Assembly: GCF_016793595.1 (NCBI RefSeq)
Contig: NZ_JAEULY010000015.1
Span: forward strand, 186,001 to 250,000
Length of the DNA stretch: 64,000 nt
Source of the DNA: Phreatobacter sp.
GTDB lineage: Bacteria > Pseudomonadota > Alphaproteobacteria > Rhizobiales > Phreatobacteraceae
Direction of reading: 5' to 3'
In this document: piece after piece, positions 37,772 through 46,965 of the stretch
Numbering within the stretch: the first letter of the stretch is position 1
Layout: each line of letters starts with the position of its first letter
The notes under the pieces: model-generated
Told to the model about the DNA's origin: nothing
Database searches by the model: none
What the model saw: only the letters and a program-made list of their open reading frames with translations
Made by a program: the position numbers and the translations under genes

Positions 37772-37865
37772 CCCGCCATCAGCCACTCCGCGCAAGACGG
37801 CGCGGCGGCCCGCCGACAGTCTCGCGGAACACCGGCGCAGTGTCGCCGCGAGAGCTTCTGAGACT

Positions 37866-39488
37866 ATGGCCGTCATCGACACCCGCATCTCCGCCGCGAG
37901 CGAGGCCTTCCAGGCAAACCGCACGCATATGCTCGGCCTGCTGGAGAAGGTGCGCGGTCTGGAGGGCCGAGCCCGCGCCGCTTCCGCCGCCGCCGGGCCG
38001 CGCTTCCACGAGCGCGGCCAGCTGCTGCCGCGCGAGCGCATCGCCCTGCTGCTCGATCCCGGAGCGCCGTTCATCGAGCTTGCCACGCTGTCCGGCTACC
38101 AGATGGATACGAAAGACCCGGACAAGAGCGTGCCGGGCAGCGGCGTCATTTCCGGCATCGGTTTCGTCTCGGGCGTGCGCTGCTACGTCTCGGCCTCGGA
38201 CGCCGGCATCGATGCCGGCGCGCTCCAGTCGATGGGCCTTGAGAAGAAGCTGCGCGGCCAGGAGATCGCGCTGGAGAACCGCCTGCCCTATATCCAGCTG
38301 GTCGAGAGCGCCGGCGCCAACCTCTTGCGCTACCGTGTCGAGCACTTCATTCACGGCGGCACGACCTTCCGCAATCTCGCGCGCCTTTCGGCCGCCGGCC
38401 TGCCGGTCATCACCGTGACGCATGGCTCCTCGACGGCTGGCGGCGCCTATCAGACCGGTCTCTCCGACTACATCGTCATGGTGCGCGGACGCACGCGCGC
38501 CTTCCTCGCTGGCCCGCCGCTGCTGAAGGCCGCGACAGGGGAGGTCGCAACCGAGGAAGAGCTCGGCGGCGCCGAGATGCACACGACCATTTCGGGCCTC
38601 GGCGACTACATGGCCGAGGACGACCGCGACGCGCTGCGCATAGCGCGCGAGATCGTCGCGGGGCTCGGCTGGGACAGGGACGTGCCGCCCTATCCGGCTC
38701 CCGATTTCGAGGAGCCGCGATATGACGCGGAAGACCTCCTCGGCATCATGCCGGCGGACCTGAAGCGGCCGGTCGACATGCGCGAGGTGATCGCCCGCAT
38801 CGTCGATGGCTCCAACTTCCTCGCCTTTGGCGAAACCTACGGCCCGGCGACCGTCTGCGGCCATGCCGCCATCGAGGGCCACCCCGTCGGCATCATCACC
38901 AATAACGGTCCGCTCGACCCCGCCGGCGCCAACAAGGCGACGCACTTCATTCAGGCCTGCTGCCAGTCGAAGACGCCGATCATCTACCTCAACAACACGA
39001 CCGGTTTCATGGTCGGCCGCGCCTATGAGGAAGCCGGCATGATCAAGCACGGCTCCAAGATGATCCAGGCGGTGACCAACGCCACCGTGCCGCAGATCAC
39101 GCTCTATTGCGGGGCGTCCTACGGCGCGGGCAATTACGGCATGTGCGGACGCGGCTTCAATCCGCGCTTCTGCTTCTCCTGGCCGAATGCACGCACCGCC
39201 GTCATGGGCGCCGAACAGGCGTCCGAGACCATGGCCATCGTCGCGCGCGCCGGCGCCGCCCGGCGTGGCAGGCCAGCCGACGAGGAACAGATCGGCGCGA
39301 TGAAGGCTCAGATCACCGAACTGTTCGAGAGCCAGATGGACGTGTTCACGACGTCGGCACGCCTGCTCGACGACGGCGTGATCGATCCGCGCGACACCCG
39401 CGCCGTGCTGGCCGAGACGCTCGCCGCCTGCCGCGAGGCGGAAAGGCGCAAGCCCGTGCCGATGCAGTTCTCGGTGGCGAGGCCGTGA
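37866..39488 (+). CDS. Acyl-CoA carboxylase, carboxyltransferase (beta) subunit
   Basis: 540 residues from the ATG at 37866. Transfers CO2 from carboxybiotin to an acyl-CoA. Two crotonase-like halves: VESAGANLLRYRVEHFIHGG and GSSTAGGAYQTGLSDYIVMV with FLAGPPLLKAATGEVA in the N-half; ITNNGPLDPAGANKATHFI and YCGASYGAGNYGMCGRGF in the C-half. It resembles the methylcrotonyl-/geranyl-CoA carboxylase branch more than propionyl-CoA carboxylase, as judged from memory. Paired with the biotin subunit two bases downstream. Confidence 0.9.
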   Translation: MAVIDTRISAASEAFQANRTHMLGLLEKVRGLEGRARAASAAAGPRFHERGQLLPRERIALLLDPGAPFIELATLSGYQMDTKDPDKSVPGSGVISGIGFVSGVRCYVSASDAGIDAGALQSMGLEKKLRGQEIALENRLPYIQLVESAGANLLRYRVEHFIHGGTTFRNLARLSAAGLPVITVTHGSSTAGGAYQTGLSDYIVMVRGRTRAFLAGPPLLKAATGEVATEEELGGAEMHTTISGLGDYMAEDDRDALRIAREIVAGLGWDRDVPPYPAPDFEEPRYDAEDLLGIMPADLKRPVDMREVIARIVDGSNFLAFGETYGPATVCGHAAIEGHPVGIITNNGPLDPAGANKATHFIQACCQSKTPIIYLNNTTGFMVGRAYEEAGMIKHGSKMIQAVTNATVPQITLYCGASYGAGNYGMCGRGFNPRFCFSWPNARTAVMGAEQASETMAIVARAGAARRGRPADEEQIGAMKAQITELFESQMDVFTTSARLLDDGVIDPRDTRAVLAETLAACREAERRKPVPMQFSVARP

Positions 39489-39490
39489 CC

Positions 39491-41470
39491 ATGACCGCCA
39501 CCAGGACGACCGCCACTCCCTTCCGCACCGTACTCGTCGCCAATCGCGGCGAGATCGCCCTGCGGGTCATGCGCACCGCCCGCCGCATGGGCTATGGCAC
39601 GGTCGCCGTCCATTCCAGCGCCGACACGACCTCCGCCCATGTTCGCTTCGCCGACCGCGCGGTGCTGATCGGCGGCCCCTTGCCCGCCGAATCCTACCTC
39701 GACATCCCCGCCATCATCGACGCCGCCAAAGCTTCCGGCGCCGATGCTGTCCATCCCGGCTACGGCTTCCTCGCCGAAAACGCCGCCTTTGCGAATGCCT
39801 GCCGCGAGGCCGGGCTCGTCTTCATCGGCCCCTCGCCTGAATCCATCGAGGCCATGGGCGACAAGGCGCGCGCCAAGGCTTTCATGCAGGCGGCGGGCGT
39901 GCCGGTCGTGCCCGGCTATCAGGGCGACGACCAGAGCGAGGCGCGGTTCGCAGCCGAAGCCCAGACGATCGGCTTTCCCGTGATGATCAAGGCCGTGGCC
40001 GGCGGCGGCGGGCGCGGCATGCGCCTCGTGGCCGATGCGGCGAGCCTGCCGGCCCTGCTCGCGAGTGCGCAATCGGAGGCGAAGAACGCCTTCGCCGACG
40101 CGACCGTGCTGATCGAAAAGGCCGTCGTCTCGCCGCGCCATATCGAGATCCAGGTCTTCGGCGACTGCCACGGCAATGCGCTGCATCTCGGCGAGCGCGA
40201 CTGCTCGGTCCAGCGCCGCCACCAGAAGCTGGTCGAGGAAGCACCCTCGCCCGCTGTCTCGGATGCACTGCGCGCGCGCATGGGCGAGGTCTCCGTCAAG
40301 GCGGTGCAGGCGCTCGGCTACGAGGGCGCCGGCACGCTCGAATTCCTGCTCGACCGCGACGGCGGCTTCTACTTCATGGAGATGAACACCCGCCTGCAGG
40401 TGGAGCATCCGGTGACGGAGGCGATTACCGGGCTCGATCTCGTGGAGTGGCAACTTCGCGTGGCCGCGGGCGAGGCCCTGCCGCTCGCCCAGCACGAACT
40501 GCGCTTCGCGGGCCACGCCATCGAGGTCCGGCTCTGCGCGGAGGACCCGGCCCACGACTTCATGCCGCAATCGGGCCGGTTCGGCGCATGGGCGATGCCG
40601 GAGATGCTGCGCGTCGAGACCGCCATGGCCGATGGCGCCGAGGTGCCGCCCTTCTACGATTCCATGGTCGCCAAGCTCATCGCGCACGGGCCGACGCGGG
40701 ACGCGGCGCGGCTGATGCTCGCGGAAGGACTGGCCCGCGCCACCGCGCTCGGCGTCGCGACCAATCAAGGCTTCCTGAAGCGGGTGCTGGAACACGAGGC
40801 CTTCGCGGCCGGCGAGGCGACCACGGCCTTTGTCGGCGCGCATGGCGAGGCGCTCGCGTCGCGGCCATCGGCGATATTGCCCGATGCCGCGCTGGCGGCG
40901 CTCATCCTGTTCGTGGCCGACAGCGCGCCACGACACCGCGCCCGCGCGCGCCATGTCGGCCCGCCGCTGCCGGTGCCCATGCTCGTGGAGATCGGCGGGA
41001 CAAAATCCGAAGTGGCGATCCACCGCGACCGGGACGGCGGCTATCGGATCGATGCCGGCGATCAGCGGACCACCGTCATCGTCGAAGCGATATCGGCGGC
41101 CGGCCTCAGGCTGCGCCTCGGCGCGCTGGCGCTGGACGTGCCGTTCCACCGCGTGGGAGCTGATCTCTTCATCCAGCGCGGTGCGGACCAGATCCACGTT
41201 CGCGACCTCACGCGCGCTGCGACCAAGCCGGCGGGGAGCGACGGCAGCGATGGCAGGCTTGTCGCGGCCATGAACGGCCGTATCGTCGCCGTCCACGCGG
41301 CTATTGGCGAGGACGTGGCGGCGGGCCAGCCGCTGGTGACGCTGGAGGCGATGAAGATGGAGCACGTGCACGCCGCCCCTGTCGCAGGCAGGCTGGTCGA
41401 GATCGCCGTCACGCCCGGCGAACAGGTCACAACCGGCCGTCTGATGGCCGCCATCGAGAAGACCGCCTGA
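39491..41470 (+). CDS. Acyl-CoA carboxylase, biotin carboxylase / BCCP (alpha) subunit
   Basis: 659 residues from the ATG at 39491. Biotin carboxylase: TVLVANRGEIALRVMRTA, ATP-grasp AVAGGGGRGMRLV, QRRHQKLVEEAPSPA, MNTRLQVEHPVTEAITG (about 298-314). The C-terminal biotinyl domain has LEAMKMEHVHA, with biotinylated Lys about residue 622. Length and order fit the alpha subunit of MCC/GCC-type carboxylases. Cotranscribed with the beta subunit and the enoyl-CoA hydratase (13 bases downstream). Confidence 0.93.
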   Translation: MTATRTTATPFRTVLVANRGEIALRVMRTARRMGYGTVAVHSSADTTSAHVRFADRAVLIGGPLPAESYLDIPAIIDAAKASGADAVHPGYGFLAENAAFANACREAGLVFIGPSPESIEAMGDKARAKAFMQAAGVPVVPGYQGDDQSEARFAAEAQTIGFPVMIKAVAGGGGRGMRLVADAASLPALLASAQSEAKNAFADATVLIEKAVVSPRHIEIQVFGDCHGNALHLGERDCSVQRRHQKLVEEAPSPAVSDALRARMGEVSVKAVQALGYEGAGTLEFLLDRDGGFYFMEMNTRLQVEHPVTEAITGLDLVEWQLRVAAGEALPLAQHELRFAGHAIEVRLCAEDPAHDFMPQSGRFGAWAMPEMLRVETAMADGAEVPPFYDSMVAKLIAHGPTRDAARLMLAEGLARATALGVATNQGFLKRVLEHEAFAAGEATTAFVGAHGEALASRPSAILPDAALAALILFVADSAPRHRARARHVGPPLPVPMLVEIGGTKSEVAIHRDRDGGYRIDAGDQRTTVIVEAISAAGLRLRLGALALDVPFHRVGADLFIQRGADQIHVRDLTRAATKPAGSDGSDGRLVAAMNGRIVAVHAAIGEDVAAGQPLVTLEAMKMEHVHAAPVAGRLVEIAVTPGEQVTTGRLMAAIEKTA

Positions 41471-41483
41471 GCGGAGACACGCC

Positions 41484-42254
41484 ATGTCCGACGTCCTGAC
41501 CGCCAAATCCGGCCACGTCCTGACCGTCACCATCAACCGGCCCGACAAGCGCAACGCCATGAACGCCGAGGTCATCGCCGGCATCGCGGCGGGCTGGCGG
41601 GCGGCGCACGAGGACAACGACATCCGCGTCATCGTGCTGACCGGCGCCGGAGACAAGGCCTTCTGCGCCGGCGCCGATCTCGGACGCGGACAGGGCGCGT
41701 TCCAGGACTTCTCCAAACCCAACAGCGATTATGCCGACCTCCTGCGCCTGACCCAGAACGCCACCAAACCGTCCATCGCCAGGGTCAACGGCACCTGCAT
41801 GGCCGGCGGCATGGGGCTCCTGTGCATGACCGACATGGCGGTCGCCGCCGACAATGCCGTATTCGGCCTGCCGGAGGTGAAGGTCGGCGTCTTCCCGATG
41901 CAGGTGCTGAGCCTTCTCCAGCTCACCGTGCCGCGCCGTCTCGTCGCCGAGTGGTGCCTCACCGGCGAGCCCTTCACGGCCGAGGAAGCGAAGGCCGCCG
42001 GCCTGATCAACCACGTCGCGCCGGCGGGCGGGCTCGACGCCAAGGTCGACTGGCTGATCGGCCGCATCACCGACAAGTCGCCGGCCGCCATCCGGCGCGG
42101 CAAATATGCGATGCGCGCCATCCACGCCATGAGCTTCGACGAAGCCATCGCCTACACCGAGGGGCAGATCGCGCTGACCGCCGCGACCGAGGATGCGAAG
42201 GAGGGCATCGCGGCGTTCCAGGAAAAGCGCAAGCCGGTCTGGACTGGGCGGTAG
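41484..42254 (+). CDS. Enoyl-CoA hydratase/isomerase family protein
   Basis: 256 residues. Crotonase fold: oxyanion-hole segment GAGDKAFCAGADLG (about 53-66), second oxyanion NGTCMAGGMGL, catalytic Glu in FGLPEVKVGVFP. Hydrates an enoyl-CoA, here probably the carboxylated product of the preceding enzyme (methylglutaconyl-CoA-like). GGAG lies about ten bases upstream. A palindromic repeat follows it. Confidence 0.9.
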   Translation: MSDVLTAKSGHVLTVTINRPDKRNAMNAEVIAGIAAGWRAAHEDNDIRVIVLTGAGDKAFCAGADLGRGQGAFQDFSKPNSDYADLLRLTQNATKPSIARVNGTCMAGGMGLLCMTDMAVAADNAVFGLPEVKVGVFPMQVLSLLQLTVPRRLVAEWCLTGEPFTAEEAKAAGLINHVAPAGGLDAKVDWLIGRITDKSPAAIRRGKYAMRAIHAMSFDEAIAYTEGQIALTAATEDAKEGIAAFQEKRKPVWTGR

Positions 42255-42275
42255 CACGCAGTCGCACTCCCTCGC

Positions 42276-42366
42276 CGTCATGCCCGGGCTTGGCCTGGGC
42301 ATCCACGAATTCTCATTGAGCGCGGTGTTCAGGTCGTGGATGGCCGGGACAAGCTCGGCCATGACG
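42276..42366. repeat. Intergenic palindromic repeat, copy 1
   Basis: About 91 bases of nested inverted repeats: outer arms CGTCATGCCCGGGC with GCTCGGCCATGACG and inner arms ATCCACGA with TCGTGGAT. Shares these blocks with copy 2 at 51413-51501. The type is familiar from intergenic regions of Rhizobiales. It lies between the hydratase and BKACE genes and may form a strong RNA hairpin. Confidence 0.8.
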
Positions 42367-42442
42367 CGTCAGATCTAACGGCGTCGATACAGTAGCGGCT
42401 CAACGCAAGACGAACACCGGCGAGGCTGGAACGATCAGCCCC

Positions 42443-43306
42443 ATGAGCGACAAGGTCATCATCACCTGCGCCCTCAACGGCGTCCTGACCGATCCGAAGC
42501 AGCACGCCGTGCCGGTGACGCCGGCCGAGATGGCGGCCGAGGCCAAACGCGCCTTCGAGGCGGGCGCGGCGATGATGCATATCCACCTGCGCCAGCAGGG
42601 CGAGGGCAAGGGCCACTTGCCCTCCTGGGACCCGGCCCTCTCGGCGGAGGTGCAGGCGGCGATCCGCGCGGCCTGCCCGGGCGTCATCATCAATCACACG
42701 TCCGGCGTGGTCGGTCCGAACTATCAGGGCGCGCTCGACTGCATCGCGCGGACGAAGCCGGAGGTCGCGGCCTGCAATGCCGGTTCGCTCAACTATCTCA
42801 AGGTGAAGTCGGACGGCTCGTGGGCCTGGCCGCCGCACCTGTTCGACAATCCGGTCGAGAAGGTGAAGGCCTATCTCGACGTGATGATCGCGTCCCGTTC
42901 GCTGCCCGAGTTCGAGTGCTTCGACACCGGCATCGTCCGCTGCGTCGAGATGTTCCGGCGCGCCGGGCTCTATGGCGGGCCGCTGCAGTACAACTTCGTC
43001 ATGGGCGTCGAATCCGGCATGCCGGCGGACCCGGACCTGCTGCCGATCCTGCTGAAGCTGAAGGCCCCGGATTCCAACTGGCAGGTGACCGCCATCGGCC
43101 GCGCCAACATCTGGCCTCTGCACCGCCGTTGTGCTGAACTCGGCGGACATCTGAGGACCGGCCTCGAAGACACGTTCTACAAGGCCGACGGGGAGAAGGT
43201 GACCTCCAACGGGCAGTTGATCGCGGAGATCGCCGCGACGGCGCGAGCCGCCGGACGATCCATCGCCAGCCCCGCGGAGGCACGCGCGATCCTGAAGATC
43301 GCCTGA
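42443..43306 (+). CDS. Beta-keto acid cleavage enzyme (BKACE / DUF849)
   Basis: 287 residues. Family condenses a beta-keto acid with acetyl-CoA to acetoacetate plus a new acyl-CoA; the best known member cleaves 3-keto-5-aminohexanoate. Zn site suggested by MMHIHLR (HxHxR, about 45-51); also VIITCALNGVLTDPK and INHTSGVVG near the start and middle. The substrate of this member is unknown. It sits where an HMG-CoA lyase would be found in a liu/atu-like cluster. Confidence 0.88.
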   Translation: MSDKVIITCALNGVLTDPKQHAVPVTPAEMAAEAKRAFEAGAAMMHIHLRQQGEGKGHLPSWDPALSAEVQAAIRAACPGVIINHTSGVVGPNYQGALDCIARTKPEVAACNAGSLNYLKVKSDGSWAWPPHLFDNPVEKVKAYLDVMIASRSLPEFECFDTGIVRCVEMFRRAGLYGGPLQYNFVMGVESGMPADPDLLPILLKLKAPDSNWQVTAIGRANIWPLHRRCAELGGHLRTGLEDTFYKADGEKVTSNGQLIAEIAATARAAGRSIASPAEARAILKIA

Positions 43307-43319
43307 CGCCTTTCTGAAT

Positions 43320-43360
43320 TGCCTGCCTTTCGAAGTGCCTGCCTTTCGAAGTGCCTGCCG
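43320..43360. repeat. Short tandem repeat
   Basis: A 16-base unit TGCCTGCCTTTCGAAG occurs twice in tandem and a third time partly (TGCCTGCCG), between the BKACE stop and livH. It is 60 bases before the livH ribosome site. Function unknown; possibly a slippage-derived leader. Confidence 0.75.
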
Positions 43361-43421
43361 AGCCGGAATACCGGCCGACCAGAAAAGTGCCTTGGGGAAT
43401 GCCGACAAGGGGAGACCCGGC

Positions 43422-44297
43422 TTGCAATTCATCCAGCTCGTCATCAGCGGGCTTGCGCAGGGCTGCATCTACGGCCTGATCGCGCTCGGATTCGTGCTGA
43501 TCTACAAGGCGACAGAAACGGTCAATTTCGCACAGGGCGAGCTGTTGATGATCGGCGCCTTCGCCGGTCTCTTCGCCTCGACCGTGCTCGGCCTGCCCTA
43601 TTGGCTGGCGCTGGTCGCGGCTATGATCGCCACCGCCATCGTCGGCTTCGGGCTGGAGCGCGTGGTGCTGCGCCCGATCCTCGGCCAGTCGGCGGTGTCC
43701 ATCGTCATGGTCACCATCGGCATCGGCTACATGTCGCGCGGCCTCATCACCATGCTGCCGGTGGTCGGCACCGACACGCACACCCTGCCCGTGCCGTTCC
43801 GGGGTGAGGTGTTCCGCGTCGGCGGCCTCGTCATCTCGGCCGAGCACATCGTCATCATCGTCACGACCATCGTGCTCTGCGCGCTGCTGGCGGCGCTGTT
43901 CCGCTACACCAAGGTCGGCGTCGCGATGCAGGCCATGAGCCAGAACCAGCTCGCGGCCTATTACATGGGCATCCCCGTGAAGCGGCTCTCCAGCCTCGTC
44001 TGGGCCATCGCCGCCGCCGTCGCCGCAATCGCCGGCATCCTGCTCGCGCCGCTCACCTTCATCCACGCCAATATGGGCCTGATCGGCATCAAGGCCTTCC
44101 CGGCGGCCGTCATCGGCGGCTTCACCTCGCTGCCCGGCGCCATTGTCGGGGGCCTGATCATCGGCGTCGTCGAGCAGCTCGCCGGCTTCTACCTGATCGA
44201 GGGTTTCAAGGACGCGGCGCCCTTCATCGTCGTGCTGGCCATGCTGGTCTTCAAGCCGAACGGCCTGTTCGGCGAACGGCTTGCGAAGAAGGTGTGA
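43422..44297 (+). CDS. livH: Branched-chain amino acid-type ABC transporter permease LivH
   Basis: 291 residues from a TTG at 43422, chosen because GGGGAG lies seven bases upstream; the ATG at 43335 falls in the tandem repeat and gives a non-family N-terminus. Polytopic inner-membrane protein (about 8 segments) with LAQGCIYGLIALGFVLIYKA and NFAQGELLM, typical LivH. It forms the channel with LivM. First of livHMGF. Confidence 0.92.
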   Translation: MQFIQLVISGLAQGCIYGLIALGFVLIYKATETVNFAQGELLMIGAFAGLFASTVLGLPYWLALVAAMIATAIVGFGLERVVLRPILGQSAVSIVMVTIGIGYMSRGLITMLPVVGTDTHTLPVPFRGEVFRVGGLVISAEHIVIIVTTIVLCALLAALFRYTKVGVAMQAMSQNQLAAYYMGIPVKRLSSLVWAIAAAVAAIAGILLAPLTFIHANMGLIGIKAFPAAVIGGFTSLPGAIVGGLIIGVVEQLAGFYLIEGFKDAAPFIVVLAMLVFKPNGLFGERLAKKV

Positions 44298-44301
44298 CGC
44301 C

Positions 44302-45378
44302 ATGCGCTTCATCTTCAAGACCCGCTACGAGCAGGACATCAACCTCTTCCAGCATGGCGGCCAGGTCTTCTGGTACGCCGTCCTCGGCCTCGTCCTCATG
44401 GCCGCGCCCTTCGTCGTCTCGTCCTATGTGCTGACGCAGCTCAGCCAGATCTTCATCTATTCCATCGTCGCCTTCGGCCTGATGCTGCTCGCCGGCTTCA
44501 CCGGCCAGCTGTCGCTCGGCCACGCCGCCTTCCTCGCCGTCGGCGCCTACACGGAAGCGGTTCTGGCGACAGCCGGCGTGCCGTTCCTCGTCTCGGTGCC
44601 GCTGTCCGGCCTGTTCGCCGCCATCGTCGGAATCATCGTCGGCCTGCCGGCGCTCAGGGTGAAGGGCCTCTATCTCGGCATCGCCACGCTCGCCTTCGGC
44701 ACGATCATCGAGGAGATCATCGCGCGCGCCGAGCCGATCACCGGCGGCAATGCCGGCCTGATGGTGCCACCGATCAACCTGTTCGGCATGCGCTTCGCCG
44801 ACGGCCCGGCCTTCTACTATCTCGCCTTCGCCTTCGCGGTGGCGGCGGGGCTGATCCTCATCAACCTCCTGCGCTCGCCGACGGGGCGCGCCTTCGTCGC
44901 CATCCGCGACTCCGAGATTTCCGCCCAGTCGATGGGCGTCAACCTCGCCGTCTACAAGACCATGTCCTTCGCCATCTCGGCGGCCTTCGCGGGGGTGGCG
45001 GGCGCGCTCTACGCCCACAACATCCGCTTCCTGTCGCCGGACCAGTTCACCGTCGTCCAGTCGATCGAACTGATCATGATGGTGGTGATCGGCGGGCTCG
45101 GCTCGATCCACGGCGCGGTCTATGGCGCGATCTTCCTCATCGCCCTGCCGCAGGCGATCAATGCGGTGAAGCCGTTCCTGCCGCTGTTCCTCTCCGAGGC
45201 GACCGGCCTGCAGCCGACCATATTCGGCCTCGTCCTCGTGCTGGTCGTGCTGTTCGAACCGCTCGGCATCTACGGCGCCTGGCTGAAGACGCGGACCTAT
45301 TTCGACCTCTTCCCCTTCTACCGGCAGGGCATGTTCCGCCGGCAGAAGGCGTTCCAGAAATCGGACCGGCTGAAATGA
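44302..45378 (+). CDS. livM: Branched-chain amino acid-type ABC transporter permease LivM
   Basis: 358 residues from the ATG at 44302. About 9 membrane segments; FTGQLSLGHAAFLAVGAYT and MVVIGGLGSIHGAVYGAIF are LivM signatures. A charged C-terminal tail (FRRQKAFQKSDRLK) is cytoplasmic. The stop overlaps the livG start (ATGA). Confidence 0.93.
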   Translation: MRFIFKTRYEQDINLFQHGGQVFWYAVLGLVLMAAPFVVSSYVLTQLSQIFIYSIVAFGLMLLAGFTGQLSLGHAAFLAVGAYTEAVLATAGVPFLVSVPLSGLFAAIVGIIVGLPALRVKGLYLGIATLAFGTIIEEIIARAEPITGGNAGLMVPPINLFGMRFADGPAFYYLAFAFAVAAGLILINLLRSPTGRAFVAIRDSEISAQSMGVNLAVYKTMSFAISAAFAGVAGALYAHNIRFLSPDQFTVVQSIELIMMVVIGGLGSIHGAVYGAIFLIALPQAINAVKPFLPLFLSEATGLQPTIFGLVLVLVVLFEPLGIYGAWLKTRTYFDLFPFYRQGMFRRQKAFQKSDRLK

Positions 45379-46178
45379 GCGCGCCCTTCTTCCAGGCCGA
45401 AGGAATCTCCGTCCAGTTCGGCGGGCTGAAGGCCGTCGACGGCGTCAGCTTCACCGTCGACAAGGGCGAGGTCTTCACCATCATCGGACCGAACGGCGCC
45501 GGCAAGACGACGGTCTTCAACATCATCAGCCGCATCTACGACCCGAGCGCCGGCCGCGTGGTGCTGGAAGGCGAGGACATCACGGAGGTTCCCGCGCATC
45601 GCATCGCCAAACTTGGCATCGCCCGCACCTTCCAGAACATCGAGCTGTTCGAGCATGCGACCGTGCTGCAGAACCTGCTGATCGGCGCGCATGTCCATCG
45701 CGCGACGAACCCCGTCGCCGAGGCGCTGTTCCTGCCCTCGGTGAAGCGGGCCGAGGTCGCCTTGCGCGAGAAGGTGGAGGAGGTGATCGACCTGCTCGAT
45801 CTCGCCGTCCACCGCGACTCCATGGTCGCCGGCCTGCCCTATGGCGCGCGCAAGGTCGTCGAGCTCGGCCGGGCCCTGTGCACGCGGCCGAAGCTGCTGC
45901 TGCTGGACGAGCCCTCCTCCGGCCTCAATGTCGAGGAAACCGAGGACATGGCCTTCTGGATCGAGGACATCACCAAGGATCTCGGCATCACCGTCATCAT
46001 GGTCGAGCACGACATGACGCTGGTCTCGCGCGTCTCCGACCGGGTTCTGGCGATGAACCAGGGCCGCATCCTCGCCATGGGCGCGCCAGCCGAGGTGCAA
46101 CGCCACCCCGCCGTGGTCGAAGCCTATATCGGCACGCCGGCCGGTCCCGGCATGGCGCCGCTGGAGAAGGCGTCATGA
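45375..46178 (+). CDS. livG: Branched-chain amino acid-type ABC transporter ATPase LivG
   Basis: 267 residues. ABC ATPase: Walker A GPNGAGKTT (about 39-47), Walker B LLLLDEPSSGL, and signature region reading GLPYGARKVVELGRAL. The classical LSGGQ is changed to LPYGAR, as is common in this subfamily. Adjacent ATPase LivF completes the heterodimer. Overlap of four bases at both ends. Confidence 0.93.
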   Translation: MSAPFFQAEGISVQFGGLKAVDGVSFTVDKGEVFTIIGPNGAGKTTVFNIISRIYDPSAGRVVLEGEDITEVPAHRIAKLGIARTFQNIELFEHATVLQNLLIGAHVHRATNPVAEALFLPSVKRAEVALREKVEEVIDLLDLAVHRDSMVAGLPYGARKVVELGRALCTRPKLLLLDEPSSGLNVEETEDMAFWIEDITKDLGITVIMVEHDMTLVSRVSDRVLAMNQGRILAMGAPAEVQRHPAVVEAYIGTPAGPGMAPLEKAS

Positions 46179-46963
46179 GCGAGCCGATGCCGAACGAGCC
46201 GATCCTGACGCTCGCCAATGTCGAGGCCGCCTACGGCGCGGTGAAGGCGATCCGCGGCGTGTCGCTCAAGGTTCCCAAGGGCGCCATCGTCACGGTGCTG
46301 GGCGCGAACGGCGCCGGTAAGACGACGATCCTCAAGACCATCTCGGGCATACTCGATCCGCAGAAGGGCTCGATCGCCTTCAAGGGCGAGGCCATCGAGC
46401 GGCGCGACCCCGCCGACATCGTTCGGCGCGGCATCAGCCAGGCGCCCGAAGGCCGCGAGGTCTTCCCGCTGCTGTCGGTGCGCAACAACCTGATGATGGG
46501 CGCCTATACGCGCTCGGATCGCGATCAGGTGGCGCGCGACATCGAGCTGGTCGAGAGCTATTTCCCGATCCTGAAGGAACGCGCGGATCAGGAAGCCGGC
46601 CTTCTCTCAGGCGGCCAGCAGCAGATGCTGTCGATCTCGCGCGCGCTGATGGCGAATCCCGATCTCCTGCTGCTCGATGAGCCCTCGCTCGGCCTGTCGC
46701 CGAAACTGACGCAGGAGATTTTCGCCATCGTCAGGCGGATCAACCGCGAGCGCGGCGTGACCATCCTCCTCGTCGAGCAGAACGCCGCGCTGGCGCTGGC
46801 GACGGCCGATATCGGCTACATTCTGGAGCTCGGCCGCATCGTCATGGAAGGCCCCGCCGCCGAACTCGCCGAGAAGGACGACGTGAAGGAGTTCTATCTC
46901 GGCCAGAAGGATGTCGGCGTGCGCGGCCAGCGGCGCTGGAAGAAGAAGAAGATGTGGAGGTGA
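46175..46963 (+). CDS. livF: Branched-chain amino acid-type ABC transporter ATPase LivF
   Basis: 262 residues from the ATG overlapping the livG stop. Walker A GANGAGKTT, signature LLSGGQQQMLSISRAL, Walker B LLLLDEPSLGL, and C-terminal tail rich in Lys/Arg (RRWKKKKMWR). The Liv/HAAT family also imports aromatic and other carboxylic acids, so a ligase next to it hints at a carboxylic substrate. Confidence 0.93.
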   Translation: MSEPMPNEPILTLANVEAAYGAVKAIRGVSLKVPKGAIVTVLGANGAGKTTILKTISGILDPQKGSIAFKGEAIERRDPADIVRRGISQAPEGREVFPLLSVRNNLMMGAYTRSDRDQVARDIELVESYFPILKERADQEAGLLSGGQQQMLSISRALMANPDLLLLDEPSLGLSPKLTQEIFAIVRRINRERGVTILLVEQNAALALATADIGYILELGRIVMEGPAAELAEKDDVKEFYLGQKDVGVRGQRRWKKKKMWR

Positions 46964-46965
46964 TG

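Noticed and set aside
39308..41722. 804-residue minus-strand open frame
   Set aside because: Antisense to the biotin carboxylase gene; composition matches shadow frames, with no recognised motif.
43335..43421. ATG start for livH at 43335
   Set aside because: Begins inside the tandem repeat and adds a non-LivH N-terminus; the TTG at 43422 has GGGGAG at correct spacing.
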